From Gordonibacter sp. 28C (lineage in GTDB: Bacteria > Actinomycetota > Coriobacteriia > Coriobacteriales > Eggerthellaceae): a stretch of DNA of 64,000 nt. The translations under genes were made by a program, and so were the position numbers. A model generated the notes under the pieces. It made no database searches. It was not told the DNA's origin and saw nothing but the letters and a program-made list of their open reading frames with translations. Shown here in pieces: positions 9,181 to 17,647 of the stretch. The stretch's first letter is position 1. Every line of letters starts with the position of its first letter. The stretch covers positions 157,380 to 221,379 of the forward strand of contig NZ_PPTR01000006.1 in NCBI RefSeq assembly GCF_003339845.1, in the 5' to 3' direction.

Positions 9181-10446
9181 TCACGCGGCACCTTCAACGC
9201 CATTGCCGACCGCACCTTCGCCCGCGCCCATCGCCTCAAGCGGCAGAAGGCGCGCGGCCAGCCCGTACAGGCCGATGGACAGCCCGAGCACGAACACCGC
9301 CACCATGATCTCGCCCAAGCTCGGCACGTACACCGGGGGCGCCATGCCCGCCAGCAACGGCACGGAGAAACCGGCCACCACCAGCACGTAGCGCAGCGCG
9401 AGAATGCCCGCCATGGCCGACAGGGACGCGGCCACCGCCAGACCCGGCGAGCGCCGGGCGGCGCCCAGGGCCAGCAGCAAGGCCGGAACGACGAACCCGA
9501 GGCCGATCTCCCCGACCCAGAACAGCGGCGCCAGGTACCCGCCCGTCATGACCGCCACCGCGTCGGCGGTTCGGGGATCGCTGGAAAGCAACGCGGGCGC
9601 CAGCTGGAAGAACACGCAGAGGGCGAGCGCGAACAGCGAGGCCGCGAACACGCGCGCAAGCCCCGTGCACGCCGCCTCGTCGGGACGGACGCCGCGCAGG
9701 CGGCAAAGCAGCCGGTAGACCACGATGAGGAACGCCGCCGCCGTCACGACGGCCATGACGTAGAACAGCACCGAGGTGATGCCGCCTTCCCACAGCCCCC
9801 GCGCCTTCACCGCGGCGAAGAACATGCCCGTGCCACCCGGAGGCCCCACGAACGACGTTGCCACGCCCACGCCCGCCAGCACGCGAACGACCAGGTTCAC
9901 GTTGCCGCGATGCGTGTCGGCCCTTCGCCCGGCGGCGGTTTCGCCGGCTGCCGCGCGGGCCCCGCGATCGTTGTACAGCACGAGCGCGAACTGCACGACG
10001 GCCACCACCATGAAGAAGATGTACGCCTTGATCTCCCAGGCCAGGGGCGAGGACCAATGGAAGAACAGCAGCGTTCCCAGCGAATGCCTGATGGCGCCCA
10101 GGTCGATGCCGATGAAGATCATCGACACGATAAGCGACACGATGCTGCCGCCCAGCGCAAGCCGCGCAATGGGCGCGAAGCGAGGGAGGCGCAGCAGGTA
10201 GACGAGCGCCGACACGAGGTACAAACCGCCAGCCAAGCCCGAGAACCAGACATAGACCGCAACCCACAAACCCCAGGGCACGGCGTTGGTCGCGCCGGCC
10301 ATCGACAGGCCGTTCGCCAACCGGTCGAACATGAAGAAGCCGCCGGCCGCCAAGAGGGCGACCACGATAACCGCCCAAACGGCGGTTGCCCGGCGGGAAA
10401 ACGGCTCGACGCCGAACGGACGCCTTTTCGCTTGCGTGCGTGCCAT
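9181..10446 (-). CDS. NrfD/PsrC-family membrane anchor subunit (operon A)
   Basis: A 421-residue polytopic protein with about ten hydrophobic helices, of the NrfD/PsrC/TtrC family that binds quinone or menaquinol and passes electrons to the FeS and Mo subunits. The ATG at 10446 has GAGGTG eight bases upstream and begins just 5 bases after the FeS-subunit stop. The cytoplasmic N-terminus is Arg/Lys rich before the first helix (ATAVWAVIVVALLAAGG). It is larger than the NrfD-like subunits of operons B and C (288 and 291 residues) and belongs to a different subfamily, which fits a different enzyme class. Confidence 0.88.
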   Translation of the reverse strand: MARTQAKRRPFGVEPFSRRATAVWAVIVVALLAAGGFFMFDRLANGLSMAGATNAVPWGLWVAVYVWFSGLAGGLYLVSALVYLLRLPRFAPIARLALGGSIVSLIVSMIFIGIDLGAIRHSLGTLLFFHWSSPLAWEIKAYIFFMVVAVVQFALVLYNDRGARAAAGETAAGRRADTHRGNVNLVVRVLAGVGVATSFVGPPGGTGMFFAAVKARGLWEGGITSVLFYVMAVVTAAAFLIVVYRLLCRLRGVRPDEAACTGLARVFAASLFALALCVFFQLAPALLSSDPRTADAVAVMTGGYLAPLFWVGEIGLGFVVPALLLALGAARRSPGLAVAASLSAMAGILALRYVLVVAGFSVPLLAGMAPPVYVPSLGEIMVAVFVLGLSIGLYGLAARLLPLEAMGAGEGAVGNGVEGAA

Positions 10447-10451
10447 GGCGA

Positions 10452-11099
10452 TCACCTCAAATAGTAAACGGACGGTTGGGTACCCAGCTCTTCCTTCAAG
10501 CGGAATGCACGGGGCGAGGCGGCCATACGGGCGACCTTCGATGACGGATCGGCCAGGTCGCCGAAGTAGCGCGCGTCGCCGACACACGTCTCGCAGCAGG
10601 CCGGAGCCTCGCCCCGCTCGATGCGATGCACGCAGAACGTGCACTTGCGCACGGTGCCGTACGTGGCGCGGTACTTGCCGCGCACGCCCCGGTCCACGCC
10701 GTACTCGGGCACGACCACCTGATCGGCCGCCTGCATCTCGCCGGCGTAGCTTTCGCCCTCGTCGGCCGAGCGGGCCCCGTACGGACAGGCGGCGATGCAG
10801 TACTTGCAGCCGATACAGCGGTCGGCGTCGATCACCACGATGCCGTCCTCGCCGCGATACGTGGCCTGCACAGGGCACACGGCTACGCACGGCGGGTTCT
10901 CGCACTGCATGCAGGGGCGCGGCAGCACCTCGATGCGCATGTTGGGGTACGCGCCCGCCTCTTGCTCCAGCACCACGTTGTACGACACGCCCGGCGGCGT
11001 GCGGTTCTCCGCCTTGCACGCCACCGTGCACGAGTCGCACCCGACGCATTTCGCCAGGTCGATGACCATGCCCCAGTGCAGGGAGGCCGAATCCTCCAT
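10452..11099 (-). CDS. Four-cluster 4Fe-4S ferredoxin subunit, DmsB/PhsB type (operon A)
   Basis: A 215-residue electron-transfer subunit. Four cysteine clusters are visible in order: CVGCDSCTVACKAEN, CMQCENPPCVAVCP, CIGCKYCIAACPYGAR, and a C-x2-C ... C-C-x2-C set near residue 155-180. This is the DmsB/NrfC/TtrB layout with four [4Fe-4S] clusters carrying electrons between the NrfD quinol site and the Mo enzyme. There is no signal peptide; the protein would be exported bound to the Tat-dependent catalytic subunit. The ATG at 11099 has GAGG 7 bases upstream. It is the first gene of operon A. Confidence 0.92.
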   Translation of the reverse strand: MEDSASLHWGMVIDLAKCVGCDSCTVACKAENRTPPGVSYNVVLEQEAGAYPNMRIEVLPRPCMQCENPPCVAVCPVQATYRGEDGIVVIDADRCIGCKYCIAACPYGARSADEGESYAGEMQAADQVVVPEYGVDRGVRGKYRATYGTVRKCTFCVHRIERGEAPACCETCVGDARYFGDLADPSSKVARMAASPRAFRLKEELGTQPSVYYLR

Positions 11100-11499
11100 G
11101 TTGGCACCTCTTTCCTCAAGTTGACCCGCACGGCATCGTGCGGACTGCGGCCGCCGGCTCGCTCGAACGCGCGAGAGAAGCCGACGCGTTCGCGAATCCA
11201 GCCGGTTTGCGAGCCGTGCGCCTCCTTACCCTAGCGCTTGGCCGCAGCCGCTTGCGAAACGTTGATCCTCCGTATCGGTTTTGGCGGGAGCATGAGAAGA
11301 AACATGCCGTTCACCTGCGAAAACAATACGGTCGATCCAATATCGAAAAGCACTCCTCAAGGAGTGCGGAAAGGAGCCGGGCGCCACGGTAAGGGGAGGG
11401 GACACGTGGCGCCCGTCGAGCAAAGGCGGCGCCGAAGGGGGTCGGGCCGCCCGAAGCGCCTCCGCCTGCGATCGCAGGCGGGGCGTCGGGAACGTTGCG
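11100..11499. other. 400-base inter-operon region between Mo operons A and B
   Basis: This gap holds the end of operon B and the promoter region of operon A. Visible structures are a second inverted repeat at 11379-11414 (arms GGGCGCCACG / CGTGGCGCCC, 16-base spacer) and the terminator hairpin at 11340-11367. No gene and no clear -35/-10 pair for operon A could be assigned. Confidence 0.5.
11340..11367 (-). terminator. Terminator of Mo operon B
   Basis: A perfect 7-bp hairpin GCACTCC-TCAA-GGAGTGC at 11350-11367 is followed on the minus strand by TTTTCGATATT. It sits about 130 bases past the stop of the last gene of operon B, so it should insulate operon B from operon A. Confidence 0.65.
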
Positions 11500-12366
11500 T
11501 TAAAGGAACAGCACGGGCAGCGCGGACAATATGACCAGCAGGCGCAGCAGGAAGCCGCCCACGAGCACGCCCGCCTCGCCGATGAGGCTCACCACCAGCG
11601 ACGTGGTGGACGTTTCCACCCGCTTGGCGATGAACACCGGATAGCCCTCGATGAGAAACGGCGCCACCAGGCCCAAGATCACGATGCCGCCCCAGAACGC
11701 CGGGGCGTACTGCCCCGCTATCAGGGAGTGCACCGACGCCGCGCCCTCGAAGCTGCCGGCGCTCACGATGACGAGCATGGTGAACAGCACCACCATCTCG
11801 ATGGCCGAGAGGATGACGTGCGACTTCTTGATGAGCCACATGTGCTCGAAGCGCTCGCGGTCGGCGACGAGGCCCACGAGCGACGTGGCCGCAAGGCCCG
11901 CCGACAGCGCCGACACCACGAACAGGATGGGCAGGACGGCGTTGTTCCACAGCGGGTACGCCTTCACCACGCCCAGCAGGAAGCCCGTGTAGGCCGCCAC
12001 GGCGAACGCGAACACGATGCCGATCCACGTGAGCCACTTCGGCACCCTCTTCTTCAGTATCTCGAGGATGGCGGCCGCCAGCGTCACCGGCATGTAGATG
12101 CAGATGAAGTACACGCCCAGCGTCATGACCGAGCCCGGGTTCGACACGAGCCAGAAGAAGCGCAGCGGGTTGTGCAGGCCGGCCTCGGCGTCGATCATGA
12201 GCATGAGCAGGCCGATGCCCACGAATACAGGCGCGATGATGCGGCCCGCCACGCGCATCTTCACGCTGTCGGGATACTTGGCCTCGACGAACGCGGCCGT
12301 CAGGAACGCCCCGGCCGAAGCGCCGGCCAGAAACAAATACCATGCGATCAAAGGTCCCCAAACCAT
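11500..12366 (-). CDS. NrfD/PhsC-like membrane anchor subunit (operon B)
   Basis: A 288-residue polytopic membrane protein with eight to nine helices, starting MVWGPLIAWYLFLAGASAG. It closely resembles the operon C protein at 23168-24043, which starts MVWDGIIACYLFLAG, so the two operons are related. Role by family: quinol oxidation or quinone reduction coupled to the periplasmic-side Mo enzyme through the FeS subunit. The ATG at 12366 lies 7 bases after the FeS stop, with GAGGTG 9 bases upstream. It is the last gene of operon B. Confidence 0.88.
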   Translation of the reverse strand: MVWGPLIAWYLFLAGASAGAFLTAAFVEAKYPDSVKMRVAGRIIAPVFVGIGLLMLMIDAEAGLHNPLRFFWLVSNPGSVMTLGVYFICIYMPVTLAAAILEILKKRVPKWLTWIGIVFAFAVAAYTGFLLGVVKAYPLWNNAVLPILFVVSALSAGLAATSLVGLVADRERFEHMWLIKKSHVILSAIEMVVLFTMLVIVSAGSFEGAASVHSLIAGQYAPAFWGGIVILGLVAPFLIEGYPVFIAKRVETSTTSLVVSLIGEAGVLVGGFLLRLLVILSALPVLFL

Positions 12367-12373
12367 GGTTTCA

Positions 12374-12910
12374 TCACCTCACGTAGTAGATCTTGGACTC
12401 GGTCAGGTTGCTCGCGAGCGGCTGCGCATGGTACTTCGCGATAGCCTGCGAGACGTCGCTTTCGGGGTCGTCCAGATCGCCGAACACGCGCGCGCCGGAT
12501 ATGCACGTCCCCACGCAGGCGGGCGGGTTGCCCGGCTCGCCGTTCTCGTAGCAGAAGCGGCACTTCTCCACCACGCCGGTCGATTCCTGCACGATGCGGG
12601 CGCCGTAGGGGCACGCGGCCATGCAGTACTTGCAGCCGATGCACTTCTCCGGGTCCACCAGCACCACGCCGGAGTCCGTGACGTACGTGGCGTGCGTCGG
12701 GCACACCGCCGCGCAAGGCGCGTCCTCGCAGTGCTGGCACTGGGTGGGCACGATCTCGTTGTACACGTTGGGGAACTCGCCCGTCTCTATCTCGTGGAAC
12801 TTGATGAAGGCCTCGGTGGGCTCCAGGTGGTTCTTCGCCTGGCAGGCCAGCCGGCAGGCGAAGCAGCCCACGCACTTCTTCGTGTTGATCAGCATTCCGT
12901 AGCGTGCCAT
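12374..12910 (-). CDS. 4Fe-4S ferredoxin subunit, PhsB/DmsB type (operon B)
   Basis: A 178-residue iron-sulfur protein with four cysteine groups: CVGCFACRLACQAKN, CQHCEDAPCAAVCP, CIGCKYCMAACPYGAR and a final C-x2-C ... C-x3-C group around residues 128-150. It should hold four [4Fe-4S] clusters that wire the NrfD anchor to the catalytic subunit. The ATG at 12910 directly adjoins the stop of the catalytic gene (12912) and has GGAGG upstream inside that gene, so translation is probably coupled. Confidence 0.92.
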   Translation of the reverse strand: MARYGMLINTKKCVGCFACRLACQAKNHLEPTEAFIKFHEIETGEFPNVYNEIVPTQCQHCEDAPCAAVCPTHATYVTDSGVVLVDPEKCIGCKYCMAACPYGARIVQESTGVVEKCRFCYENGEPGNPPACVGTCISGARVFGDLDDPESDVSQAIAKYHAQPLASNLTESKIYYVR

Positions 12911-12911
12911 G

Positions 12912-15110
12912 TTATGCCTCCACCTTCTTCACCGTAACCGCAACCTCCTGGCTCATCATGGAGCCCACGCCCGGTTCCATGTCGAACGGGATGAAATCCG
13001 TGAGCGCGATGCCGTACTGGTACGCGCGCGTCTGCGCCGGCGAGTCTCCGCCGTAATGCGTGGGAAGGAACACCGTGCCGGGTTTGAGGCGCTGCGTGAC
13101 GCGGGCCTCCACCTGGCCGGTGTGCTCGCTCGACGCCACCTCCACCATGTCGCCCGTCTGCACGCCCAGCTTCTCGGCGTCCTGGGTGGAAATCCAGAGG
13201 CGCTCCATGTGGTACTCGCGCGAGATGGCGTTCAGGCACTCGATGTTCTGCGTCATGGTGTGGGAGTGGATGCCTTGCTTGCCGCCCACGATGTAGAACT
13301 CGCCGTCCTTCGGCGTGACCTTGCGCGGGATGTAGCCGATGACCGGGTTCAGGCCCGCGGCCCCCACGGCCTCGGAGGAGAACTCGAACTTGCCGGACGG
13401 GGTCTTGAACTTCGGCATGCCGTACTTGAAGTCCGGGTCGGGCAGCTCCACCACGCCCTCCTCCTTCATGACGTCGATGTCCACGCCCACGGTGGCCAGC
13501 TGCGCCGTTGCCAGATCCTCGGCCGTGAACTGGAAGTACTCGCCCACGCCGCACGCTTCGGCCAGGCCGTTGAATACCTCGTCGCACGTTTTGGCGTCCG
13601 GCAGCACCTTGTCGATGGCCGCGGTGCGCATGCCCACGTAGTGCTTCTTGCCGCCGATGAACTCGGGCAGCTCCAAGCGCTCCAGGTACGTGACCTCGGG
13701 CAGGACGTAGTCGGACTGCAGCGCCGTCTCGGACATCTGCACGTCGATGGTCACGGCGAGCTCGGTCTTCTGCAGCGCCTCGGTCCACATCTTCGGCTGC
13801 GCGTAGCCCTTGGCGGCGTTGCTGTTGTAGAAGAACAGGCCCTTCATGGAGCCGTCGAGCGCCGCCTTGAGCGCGGCCAGGTTCGTGCCGGCGCTGTCGA
13901 GGGCGAGCGGGTACTCCTTGTTGCCCACGCGCTTGGCCTCGGGCTTGGCCGGGTCGGCGAAGCGGGCGTCGGTGAGCTTGCCGGCCGCCGGGGACGACGT
14001 GAGCAGCGCGCCCCCCTTGGCCCCGTAGGAGCCCAAGAGCGCGTTCACGGCCGAGGCGGCGCGGGCCGTCTCGAACGAGTTCTGGTACGAGCAGCCGATG
14101 ACGGCGCGCCAGCCGGCTTCGATGGAAGCGGCCGGGGCGGCCTTCGCCAGGGCGCGCGCCAGCTCCTGTATGCGCTCGGCGGGCACGTCGGTGATCTTGG
14201 CGGCCCATTCCGGCGTGTACTCCTTCGCCTGCGCGGCGAACTCGTCGAAGCCTGCGGTGTTCTGCTCGACGAACTCGTGGTCGTAGAGGTCCTCTTCGAT
14301 GAGCACGTTGCACAGGGCCATAATGAAGGCCAGGTCGGTGCCGGGGTTGATGGGCACCCAGTCGCTGGAGAAGATGCCGGAGTTGTTGAGGCGCGGGTCC
14401 ACGCTCACGATGCGCGTGCCGGCCTCCTTGGCCGACGCGAGGCTCTGCACCGACGAGGGGCGGATGCCGTCGCCGTAGCTGCGGCCGATGAACATGACCA
14501 TCTTCGCGTTGCCGAAGTCGGTGGAGTAGTTCGACGCGCCCATGGTCTGCATGTAGGCGCTCTCCTTCGACAGGTTGCACGACGAGGAGTGCGCGTACAC
14601 GTTCGGCGAGCCCAGCGCGTTCATGAAGCGCTTGGAGTAGTACTTGCCCGACGGGCGCGGATCCTGGATGATGGCCAGCGACTCGGGCCCGTTCTTCGCG
14701 ACGATGGCCTTCACCTTCTCGCCGATCTCCTTGAAGGCCGTGTCCCAGTCGATGGGCTCGAACTCGCCGTTGTCCTTGCGGCGCAGCGGTTGCGTGACGC
14801 GCTCGTCGGAGTACGCCATCTGGGCCAGGCCGTGGCCGCGCCCGCAGATGCGGCCCTTCGAGTACGGATGCGTCTCGCTGCCCTTGAGCGTGTACAGCTT
14901 GCCGCCCACCGTGGTGGCCACGAGGCCGCACTTGCTGGAGCAGCCGTTGCACAGCGACGGCGCCTGCCGCACCTCGCCGGACATGCCGTCGGCCTCGGCC
15001 GCTTGCGCCCGGTCGCGCCATGCGCCCAGCGAGAGCGATCCCGCGGCGGCGAGAGCCGCCGTGGCGGCGGTCCCCTTTAGAAACGTTCGCCTTGAAACGT
15101 CTTCGAACAT
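12912..15110 (-). CDS. Molybdopterin oxidoreductase, thiosulfate/polysulfide-reductase-like catalytic subunit (operon B)
   Basis: A 732-residue bis-MGD enzyme. The Tat signal SRRTFLKG is at residues 6-13. The [4Fe-4S] motif is C54-x2-C57-x3-C61 with a fourth Cys in RICGRG, and the Mo ligand is predicted as Cys178 in HSSSCNLS. Size and layout (catalytic, four-cluster FeS, NrfD) match PhsABC/PsrABC, which reduce thiosulfate or polysulfide; other substrates are possible in this diverse family. The ATG at 15110 has a strong GGGAGGA 5-6 bases upstream. The frame can be extended to 15911 but that would overlap the TorD gene and is rejected. Confidence 0.9.
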   Translation of the reverse strand: MFEDVSRRTFLKGTAATAALAAAGSLSLGAWRDRAQAAEADGMSGEVRQAPSLCNGCSSKCGLVATTVGGKLYTLKGSETHPYSKGRICGRGHGLAQMAYSDERVTQPLRRKDNGEFEPIDWDTAFKEIGEKVKAIVAKNGPESLAIIQDPRPSGKYYSKRFMNALGSPNVYAHSSSCNLSKESAYMQTMGASNYSTDFGNAKMVMFIGRSYGDGIRPSSVQSLASAKEAGTRIVSVDPRLNNSGIFSSDWVPINPGTDLAFIMALCNVLIEEDLYDHEFVEQNTAGFDEFAAQAKEYTPEWAAKITDVPAERIQELARALAKAAPAASIEAGWRAVIGCSYQNSFETARAASAVNALLGSYGAKGGALLTSSPAAGKLTDARFADPAKPEAKRVGNKEYPLALDSAGTNLAALKAALDGSMKGLFFYNSNAAKGYAQPKMWTEALQKTELAVTIDVQMSETALQSDYVLPEVTYLERLELPEFIGGKKHYVGMRTAAIDKVLPDAKTCDEVFNGLAEACGVGEYFQFTAEDLATAQLATVGVDIDVMKEEGVVELPDPDFKYGMPKFKTPSGKFEFSSEAVGAAGLNPVIGYIPRKVTPKDGEFYIVGGKQGIHSHTMTQNIECLNAISREYHMERLWISTQDAEKLGVQTGDMVEVASSEHTGQVEARVTQRLKPGTVFLPTHYGGDSPAQTRAYQYGIALTDFIPFDMEPGVGSMMSQEVAVTVKKVEA

Positions 15111-15178
15111 CCCGTTCCTCCCTTTCGTTCGTTCATCGTTCCACGTATCCCAAACGGGCGAAACCGCACCCGTTGTTT

Positions 15179-15847
15179 CTAGCTCAACGCCATCCGCTCC
15201 CTGTTCGGAACGACCGCTCGGACGAGCGCGTCCGTCAGCGCGACGAGGGCCCGCAGATGGGCGACGCCCTCCGCGAGTGCGGCGCGGCGCACGGGGTCGA
15301 GCGCGTCGGCGCGTGCCGCCTCGTCGGCCTTGCGGGCCAGCGCCGCGTCGTAGTCGTCCAGCCAATCGAAGTGGTCGGCCGCCAGATCCGCCGCCGCCTG
15401 CGCGTTGCCGTTCTCCGCGAACAGGGCCAGCAGGTCGAGCAACAGCGAAAGATGGTCGGGCATGGCCGCGTAGCGCTCGGGCACGTCCAGCTCGAGCGCC
15501 GCGCACACCGCTTGGATGTGCCGCGCGGAGTCTCCGAGGTACAGGCCCCGCTGCGCGCCGAAGGCGTTGCCGGGAGCGGCGGACCACGGCTTGTAGAGCG
15601 ACTCCACCGGCAAGGCCGCCAACGGCATGCCGGGCAGGAGCACATCGTTCTGCAGCGTCGAGCGCACCTGCCATGGAGGCAGTGCAAGGGCGCGCTCCGC
15701 TGCGCCGCAGGCGAGCGGCGCCGCCGTCTCGCGCACGTCCCGCCACGCGGGGTTTCGGCATGCGTCGCCGTATTCCGCTTCGGTCACGGATGAAAACAGC
15801 GGCGCAATGAGCGATAATGCGTATGCCAGGTTCGATGTCGCGTTCAC
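15179..15847 (-). CDS. TorD/DmsD-family Mo-enzyme maturation chaperone (operon B)
   Basis: A 222-residue helical cytoplasmic protein with TorD-family hallmarks: ESLYKPW, YLGDSARH, a conserved P-D-H-L-x-x-x-L motif (MPDHLSLLLDLLALF) and DHFDWLDDYD. These chaperones bind the Tat leader of the Mo subunit and hold it until cofactor insertion. The start is GTG at 15847 with AAAGGA 11 bases upstream. It is the first gene of operon B, 68 bases ahead of its presumed client, and divergent from the LuxR gene at 16031. Confidence 0.8.
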   Translation of the reverse strand: MNATSNLAYALSLIAPLFSSVTEAEYGDACRNPAWRDVRETAAPLACGAAERALALPPWQVRSTLQNDVLLPGMPLAALPVESLYKPWSAAPGNAFGAQRGLYLGDSARHIQAVCAALELDVPERYAAMPDHLSLLLDLLALFAENGNAQAAADLAADHFDWLDDYDAALARKADEAARADALDPVRRAALAEGVAHLRALVALTDALVRAVVPNRERMALS

Positions 15848-15904
15848 GAGGGTCGGTTCCTTTCTTCGCTGTCGCCATCGTAGGCGCGCACGTGAAAACG
15901 GTTG

Positions 15905-15921
15905 TCATCAATAATTGATGA
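15905..15921. promoter_or_regulatory. Palindromic operator candidate between operon B and LuxR gene
   Basis: TCATCAATAATTGATGA is a perfect palindrome with 8-base arms around one central base, AT-rich in a GC-rich setting. It sits in the 183-base divergent promoter region between the torD-like gene and the LuxR regulator. It is a plausible binding site for that regulator; a FNR/CRP-type factor is an alternative. Confidence 0.5.
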
Positions 15922-16030
15922 TTTGCGCGTTTTCCCTGATAGAGGTTCTATCTAAAAGCCATGCCGCTGCGGGGCGGAGCGGAAACGCCCTCCGCCTTCC
16001 TGCGGCCGTCACACGAGGTGGGAGGTTCCG

Positions 16031-17641
16031 TTGTCCGTCGCACACGAACGGCGCAGCATGCGCATGGTGTGGAAAACGATGCGCCTGCGCCATGTGGGCA
16101 TGGCGTTCTTCTGGGCCTGCAGCATGCTCACGTTCCGCAGCTCCATCCTGCTGTCGGGCACCGCCGACACGCCGGAATACGAATCGCTCGTGGTTATCGT
16201 GTCGTTCGTGGCCAACATGACCGCCATGCTGGCCGTGGCCGCTTGGGTGGAGAACGATCCCGTGCGCATCGACCGCATGCCCTCCTGGCCCATGCCGGTG
16301 CTCGTGATCGCGGGATTACTGCTGGTGTTCGCCGCGGGCCGCGTGGGCGGCGCCGCGCTGCTGCCGCTGCTACTGGGCGGGGCCGTGCTCGCGGGCGTGG
16401 GATACGGTTTCTTCTGGGGCAGCTGGGCCGACTGCTACGGACGCATGCACCCCGCGCGCACCTCGTTCTACCTGCCGGTGGCCTTCCTGCTCACGGCGGC
16501 GCTGTTCCTGGCCGTGTCGCTGGCGACCGAATATCTGGGCGTGCCCGCCATCGCGCTCATGGTGCCGCTGCCCTTGGCCGCGTACGCATGCCTGCTGCGA
16601 TGCCGTGCCGAGAAGCCGGACGGGCGCGCCGCGGCTTCGGGAGGATCGAAGCGCTCGCTTGCCGCCCTGGGCTCGCTCGTCAGCTTGATAGTTGCCAGCC
16701 TGGTGCTATCGTGCCTGTTCGGTTTCGTGTGGGAACTCACCGTGTTCTCGGTGGGGTCGGTGAACGAGGCGCACCTGGCGCCGCTCGTGGCCAACCTCGT
16801 GGTGGCCGCAGCGCTCGTGGGGCTGGTGCTGTACGCCCGCACGCGCATCAACCTGGATATGGCGTACCGCGTGATCGTGCCCGTGATCGTGGTGCTGTTC
16901 GCCGTGCTGCCGTTTTTCTGGGAGACGAACCCGGTGGCGCTCAACATCATCATGAGCGCCAGCTACGGGCTGTTCGACGTCATCATCTGGTCGCTCGTGG
17001 TGGCCTGCTCCTACGACTTCGCCGTGTCGGGCTACATCGTGGGCGGCATCGTGCGCTCGCTGTCCGTGCTGTTGCGCCTGATTGGCATGGGCATCGGGTT
17101 CCTCATCACGCTCGTGCCGGGCAAGCCGTCGGCGCTCATCGTTGGCGTGTCGATCGGCGCGCTGTACGTGCTGGTTATGCTGGGTCTGTTCAACGCGCTG
17201 CGCCGCAAACGCCGTTTGACGTCGACCGGAGGGGGTGTCGAGGAGGCGGACGGGGGGCCTGCGGCGATCGAGGGCGAAGCCGAGCGCGCCATAGAGCAGG
17301 AGCCGGCCGCCGACCTCGCGTCCGAAGCCGACGAACCTGTCGCGAGCGCCGCCGCGTCGAAGCCGGCCGCCCATGCGGCGGACGGGACGCAAGCCGCCGC
17401 TCCCCCGGCGGAGGACGACGCCGATCAGGCCCTGTTCGCCGCCATAGCCGAGGATTACGGTCTCACCCGCCGCGAGGCCGAGGTGCTGCCCTACCTGGCG
17501 CGCGGCCGCTCGGCCAAGGTCATCGCCGAGGCCCTGTTCGTGTCCGAGAGCACGGTGCGCACCCACATCCGCCGCATCCTGGAGAAAACCGACCTGCATT
17601 CCAAGCAGCAGGTCATCGACCTGATCGAGAAGTACGGCTAG
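16031..17641 (+). CDS. LuxR-family regulator with 12-helix membrane domain
   Basis: A 536-residue protein. Residues ~20-390 hold about twelve hydrophobic helices in an MFS-like arrangement. A charged Ala/Glu-rich linker (about 395-465) follows, then a LuxR/GerE HTH (about 473-535) with the core LTRREAEVLPYLARGRS and STVRTHIRRILEK. The likely role is a membrane sensor binding a small molecule and switching the neighbouring Mo operon; such genes are abundant in Eggerthella next to Mo-enzyme operons. The TTG start at 16031 has GGAGG 5-6 bases upstream; an ATG at 16058 is a weaker alternative. It converges tail to tail with the next LuxR gene. Confidence 0.88.
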   Translation: MSVAHERRSMRMVWKTMRLRHVGMAFFWACSMLTFRSSILLSGTADTPEYESLVVIVSFVANMTAMLAVAAWVENDPVRIDRMPSWPMPVLVIAGLLLVFAAGRVGGAALLPLLLGGAVLAGVGYGFFWGSWADCYGRMHPARTSFYLPVAFLLTAALFLAVSLATEYLGVPAIALMVPLPLAAYACLLRCRAEKPDGRAAASGGSKRSLAALGSLVSLIVASLVLSCLFGFVWELTVFSVGSVNEAHLAPLVANLVVAAALVGLVLYARTRINLDMAYRVIVPVIVVLFAVLPFFWETNPVALNIIMSASYGLFDVIIWSLVVACSYDFAVSGYIVGGIVRSLSVLLRLIGMGIGFLITLVPGKPSALIVGVSIGALYVLVMLGLFNALRRKRRLTSTGGGVEEADGGPAAIEGEAERAIEQEPAADLASEADEPVASAAASKPAAHAADGTQAAAPPAEDDADQALFAAIAEDYGLTRREAEVLPYLARGRSAKVIAEALFVSESTVRTHIRRILEKTDLHSKQQVIDLIEKYG

Positions 17642-17647
17642 CAGCCG

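Noticed and set aside
7206..9308. 700-codon open frame on the plus strand
   Set aside because: Antisense shadow of the operon A catalytic subunit; no recognisable protein features.
12909..15080. 723-codon open frame on the plus strand
   Set aside because: Antisense to the operon B catalytic subunit, no domain or ribosome site.
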